NCBI GenBank assembly: GCA_963667505.2
Contig: OY763490.2
Location: 2,604,001 to 2,668,000 of the forward strand
Reading direction: 5' to 3'
DNA length: 64,000 bases
From: Aldehydirespirator sp963667505
GTDB taxonomy: Bacteria; Actinomycetota; Acidimicrobiia; Acidimicrobiales; Aldehydirespiratoraceae
Shown: in pieces, positions 61,686-64,000 of the stretch
Layout: every line of letters begins with the position of its first letter
Numbering within the stretch: the first letter of the stretch is position 1
Position numbers and translations under genes: made by a program
Notes under the pieces: generated by a model
The model's input: the letters and a program-made list of their open reading frames with translations, nothing else
What the model was told of the DNA's origin: nothing
The model's database searches: none

Positions 61686-61876
61686 GTAAGCACGTCAACG
61701 CTGAGCGCGCCGACGAAAGCCTGATCGTCGGCGGCGTGCTCGCCGGCCGCTACCGCAGCAGACTGCCGGTGAGCTTCGGCCGCGAACTCCAGAGTACGAA
61801 CGTCAACCACCCACCGTTGGATCGGACGCATGCCCCGGTCGCGCATTCGCGTACGGTAGTTGTGCACCCGCCCCAT
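61682..61876 (-). CDS. MazE-like antitoxin (DUF3018 type), orphan
   Basis: 64 residues: NYRTRMRDRGMRPIQRWVVD, VRTLEFAAEAHRQSAAVAAG, EHAADDQAFVGALS, which match the small MazE-like antitoxin family usually followed by a MazF ribonuclease. Here the next gene on the strand is instead the ornithine cyclodeaminase-like gene, overlapping by four bases, and no mazF is visible. Probably a leftover of a lost toxin-antitoxin pair. Confidence 0.75.
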   Translation of the reverse strand: MGRVHNYRTRMRDRGMRPIQRWVVDVRTLEFAAEAHRQSAAVAAGEHAADDQAFVGALSVDVLT

Positions 61877-61941
61877 GACAGCCAGCCTGCTGTCGCTCGG
61901 TCACCATCTGACGCTTTGGGCGCGACATGGTGAGCATCTGG

Positions 61942-62883
61942 CTAGGTCGAGCGCCGTTGGGTCCAGGAATCGATGGCGACCGCGGCCAGTATCACCGCCC
62001 CCTGGATGACCCGCTGCCAGATCGGATCGACCTGGTGCAGGTTGAAGCCGTTGATCATCAGCGCGATGAAGAACGCCCCGGCGATGGTGCGCCACACGGC
62101 GCCCTCGCCTCCCGCGATGGAAGTCCCGCCCACCACGACAGCCGCGATCACACCGAACACGAAGCTGAAGTCGTCCGACGGCAGGGCTGACAGCGACCGG
62201 GACGACGACACCACGCCAGCCAGGCCGGCGGCCGCTCCGGCCAAGGCGAACGCGATCGTCTTGACCCGGGCCACGGGTACTCCGGCCAGGCGGGCGGCCT
62301 CGGCGTTGCCGCCAACGGCATACACGTGGCGGCCGAACCGGGTCCGGCTCAGCAGGACCCAAGCCACTGCGACCACCGCGGCCGCGATCCACGCACCGGT
62401 GGTGATGCCCCACCAGCGAGTGCGAGCAATGGCCGGATAGGCGTCGGTGGAGGCCCTCAACACGCTTCTGTCGCTGATCAGGAAGCCCGCGCCGAAGACC
62501 ATGAAGGAGGTCGCCAGTGTGGCGATGAACGAGTTGACCTTCAGAACTGTGACCACCAACCCGTTGGCCACCCCCACCGCCAAGCCGACAGCGACTCCGA
62601 CGACCAGCGCCAGCACGGCGTTGCCGGTGGCGTTCTCGACCTGCAACGCGAACAGCGGCGAGACCACGAACACGGACGCAGCCGAGATGTCGAACCCGCC
62701 CGCGATCATGGTGATCGTGGCGAACGACGCCGCGATGAGGAGCGCCGACTGCTGGTCGAGGATGTTGCGGAAGTTTGCCTGGCTCAAGAAACCGTCCGTA
62801 GTCGCGGCCAGCGCCACGAACAGCGCGACGGTGACGACGGCGATGCCGTAGCGGCGGGCCGCGGGCAGCACCTGGGCCATCAT
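61942..62883 (-). CDS. Sugar ABC transporter permease (RbsC family)
   Basis: 313 residues from ATG 62883, overlapping the ATPase gene as ATGA. About nine to ten helices: GFLSQANFRNILDQQSALLI, TMIAGGFDISAASVFVVSPL, VLKVNSFIATLATSFMVFGA, YAVGGNAEAARLAGVPVARV, VVVGGTSIAGGEGAVWRTIA, VILAAVAIDSW. This is the BPD_transp_2 family for ribose, xylose, autoinducer-2 and similar sugars. The binding protein is presumably outside the window. Confidence 0.9.
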   Translation of the reverse strand: MMAQVLPAARRYGIAVVTVALFVALAATTDGFLSQANFRNILDQQSALLIAASFATITMIAGGFDISAASVFVVSPLFALQVENATGNAVLALVVGVAVGLAVGVANGLVVTVLKVNSFIATLATSFMVFGAGFLISDRSVLRASTDAYPAIARTRWWGITTGAWIAAAVVAVAWVLLSRTRFGRHVYAVGGNAEAARLAGVPVARVKTIAFALAGAAAGLAGVVSSSRSLSALPSDDFSFVFGVIAAVVVGGTSIAGGEGAVWRTIAGAFFIALMINGFNLHQVDPIWQRVIQGAVILAAVAIDSWTQRRST

Positions 62884-64000
62884 CGGGACGTTCCTCCCGC
62901 CGACGCGGCCCCGGGGTCGTGCCTGACCTCTGCCCGGTCTCCGGAATCGTTCCCGGCGCTCGACTCGTCTCCAGGACCGAAGGCCGCTGACAGCAGGTTC
63001 TCCTCGGTCATGTCGTCGCCCGCATGCTCGGCGACGATGCGGCCGCCCCGCATCACCAGCGCCCGGTGGCAGATGCCGATCACCTCCTCCAACTCCGAGG
63101 AGACAAGCAGCACCGCGCATTCCGAGCGGGCCATCCGGTTAAGTGCCTCGTAGATGGCCCGCTTCGAGCCGACGTCCACGCCCCGCGTGGGCTCGTCGGC
63201 TATGAGGAGCCTGGGCGCCCCGAGCACGGCCCGAGCGAGGAGCACCTTCTGCTGGTTGCCGCCCGACAGGGTCGCCACCGGCACCAGCACGCTCCCGGCC
63301 CGCACGCCGACCTCGTCGCACGCTCGAAGGGCCGCTTCCTGCTCCGGGCCGGTGCGCACGCCCAACCGTCCGGCGAATCGCCTGAGATGGGGCAGCGTGG
63401 TGTTGTCTCGCACCGGCCGCCTGGCCACCAGGCCCTGGTCGCGGCGGGACTCGGGTATGAGGGCCACTCCGCTGGCCAGGGCGTCGTGCACGCCGCCCGC
63501 GAGCCGGCGGCCGCCGACCTCGACCGACCCGGTCGCGGTGGCATGGGCACCGTACACCGCGTGGGCCACCTCGCTGCGGCCCGCTCCCACCAGACCGGCG
63601 AGGCCCACGATCTCGCCCGCCTTGACCTGCAGCGACACATCGAAGAACTTCCCGTCGGCCGAGCTGAGACCCTCGACCCGCAGCACCGCCGGTGCGTCGG
63701 CGGCGGGCGCGGGCGGCTTGGGCGGGAACACTTCGCCGATCTGGCGGCCGGTCATGCCCTCCACCAACGACGCGTGGGACTCCAGGCGCGCCGGGCCGGT
63801 GCGCACGATGCGTCCGTCGCGCATGACCGTGACCGTGTCCGCCACCGACAGCACCTCGTTTAGGAAATGCGTGACGTAAACCACGGCCACCCCGCGCTCA
63901 GCCAGGCTGCGGACGGTGCTGCGCAATTCCACGGCCTCGTGGCTCGCTAGCCGGGCGGTCGGCTCGTCGAGCACCACGAGGCGCGACCGCCGGCCCAGGG
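62880..64000 (-). CDS. Sugar ABC transporter ATP-binding protein (RbsA/MglA type), cut by window edge
   Basis: At least 373 residues; the N-terminus lies beyond base 64000. The first ATPase domain is represented from Walker B (VVLDEPTARLASHEAVELRS) and the H-loop (VYVTHFLNEVLSVADTVTVM). The second, degenerate domain has LAGLVGAGRSEVAHAVYGAH, signature LSGGNQQKVLLARAVLGAP and Walker B LLIADEPTRGVDVGSKRAIY. Tandem domains are typical of monosaccharide importers. Overlaps the permease gene. Confidence 0.9.
   Translation of the reverse strand, partial: LGRRSRLVVLDEPTARLASHEAVELRSTVRSLAERGVAVVYVTHFLNEVLSVADTVTVMRDGRIVRTGPARLESHASLVEGMTGRQIGEVFPPKPPAPAADAPAVLRVEGLSSADGKFFDVSLQVKAGEIVGLAGLVGAGRSEVAHAVYGAHATATGSVEVGGRRLAGGVHDALASGVALIPESRRDQGLVARRPVRDNTTLPHLRRFAGRLGVRTGPEQEAALRACDEVGVRAGSVLVPVATLSGGNQQKVLLARAVLGAPRLLIADEPTRGVDVGSKRAIYEALNRMARSECAVLLVSSELEEVIGICHRALVMRGGRIVAEHAGDDMTEENLLSAAFGPGDESSAGNDSGDRAEVRHDPGAASAGGTSR

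Overview
The window is very GC-rich, densely packed bacterial DNA in which many same-strand genes overlap by ATGA or GTGA. Group 1h-type (actinobacterial, high-affinity) [NiFe] hydrogenase genes, a SigE-like ECF sigma factor, PspC two-component genes and a luciferase-like (F420-type) oxidoreductase together suggest an Actinomycetota chromosome, perhaps class Acidimicrobiia. No rRNA, tRNA or other phylogenetic marker was seen, so the class is a guess.

Layout. 1-6.3 kb: the tail of an unknown gene, a SnoaL-like protein, a DUF1214-like protein, two PspC membrane proteins (one a histidine kinase with its LuxR-type response regulator) and a methyltransferase. 6.4-33.4 kb: a large hydrogen-oxidation locus. 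It holds a family-5 (peptide/nickel) ABC transporter followed by two CooC-like ATPases, hypF, a third CooC-like ATPase, an EamA transporter with a long His-rich tail, and an operon of hypE, hypD, a SIS-domain gene, hypC, a fourth CooC-like ATPase, a PadR regulator, a winged-helix/metal-binding protein and three small membrane proteins. Divergent from that operon are the hydrogenase small and large subunits, two M52 maturation-protease-like proteins, a NifU-domain protein, a TPR protein, a small unknown and a biotin-ligase-like protein. 33.5-44.7 kb: an EamA transporter, hydantoinase A and B, CorA, a coiled-coil protein, an ECF sigma factor with a large membrane partner, and an orotate phosphoribosyltransferase-like gene. 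44.8-61.9 kb: a patchy accessory region with AbiE, a second nucleotidyltransferase pair, an AAA/DUF4143 ATPase, a NaeI-like fragment, a large GTPase, a PIN pair, a decayed ISL3-like element, a broken AlbA_2 gene and an orphan MazE-like gene, mixed with metabolic genes. 61.9-64 kb: part of a sugar ABC transporter.

Main result. The CooC-like ATPase at 7080-7817 (minus strand) is interrupted only by two in-frame UGA codons. They fall exactly where its paralogues carry the Cys-x-Cys metal-binding motif, and they are followed at the expected distance by a perfect GC-rich hairpin with an AGUU loop that fits the bacterial SECIS consensus. It therefore reads as a selenoprotein with a Sec-Pro-Sec motif. 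The ABC transporter/hypF promoter region, the hydrogenase divergent promoter and the promoter of a small-membrane-protein pair beside the Sec gene share one 21-bp palindrome not found elsewhere by eye. hypA and hypB are absent from the window. The working model is a co-regulated nickel import, CooC-type nickel insertion and hydrogenase module in which CooC-like ATPases, one with selenocysteine, may do the job of HypAB.
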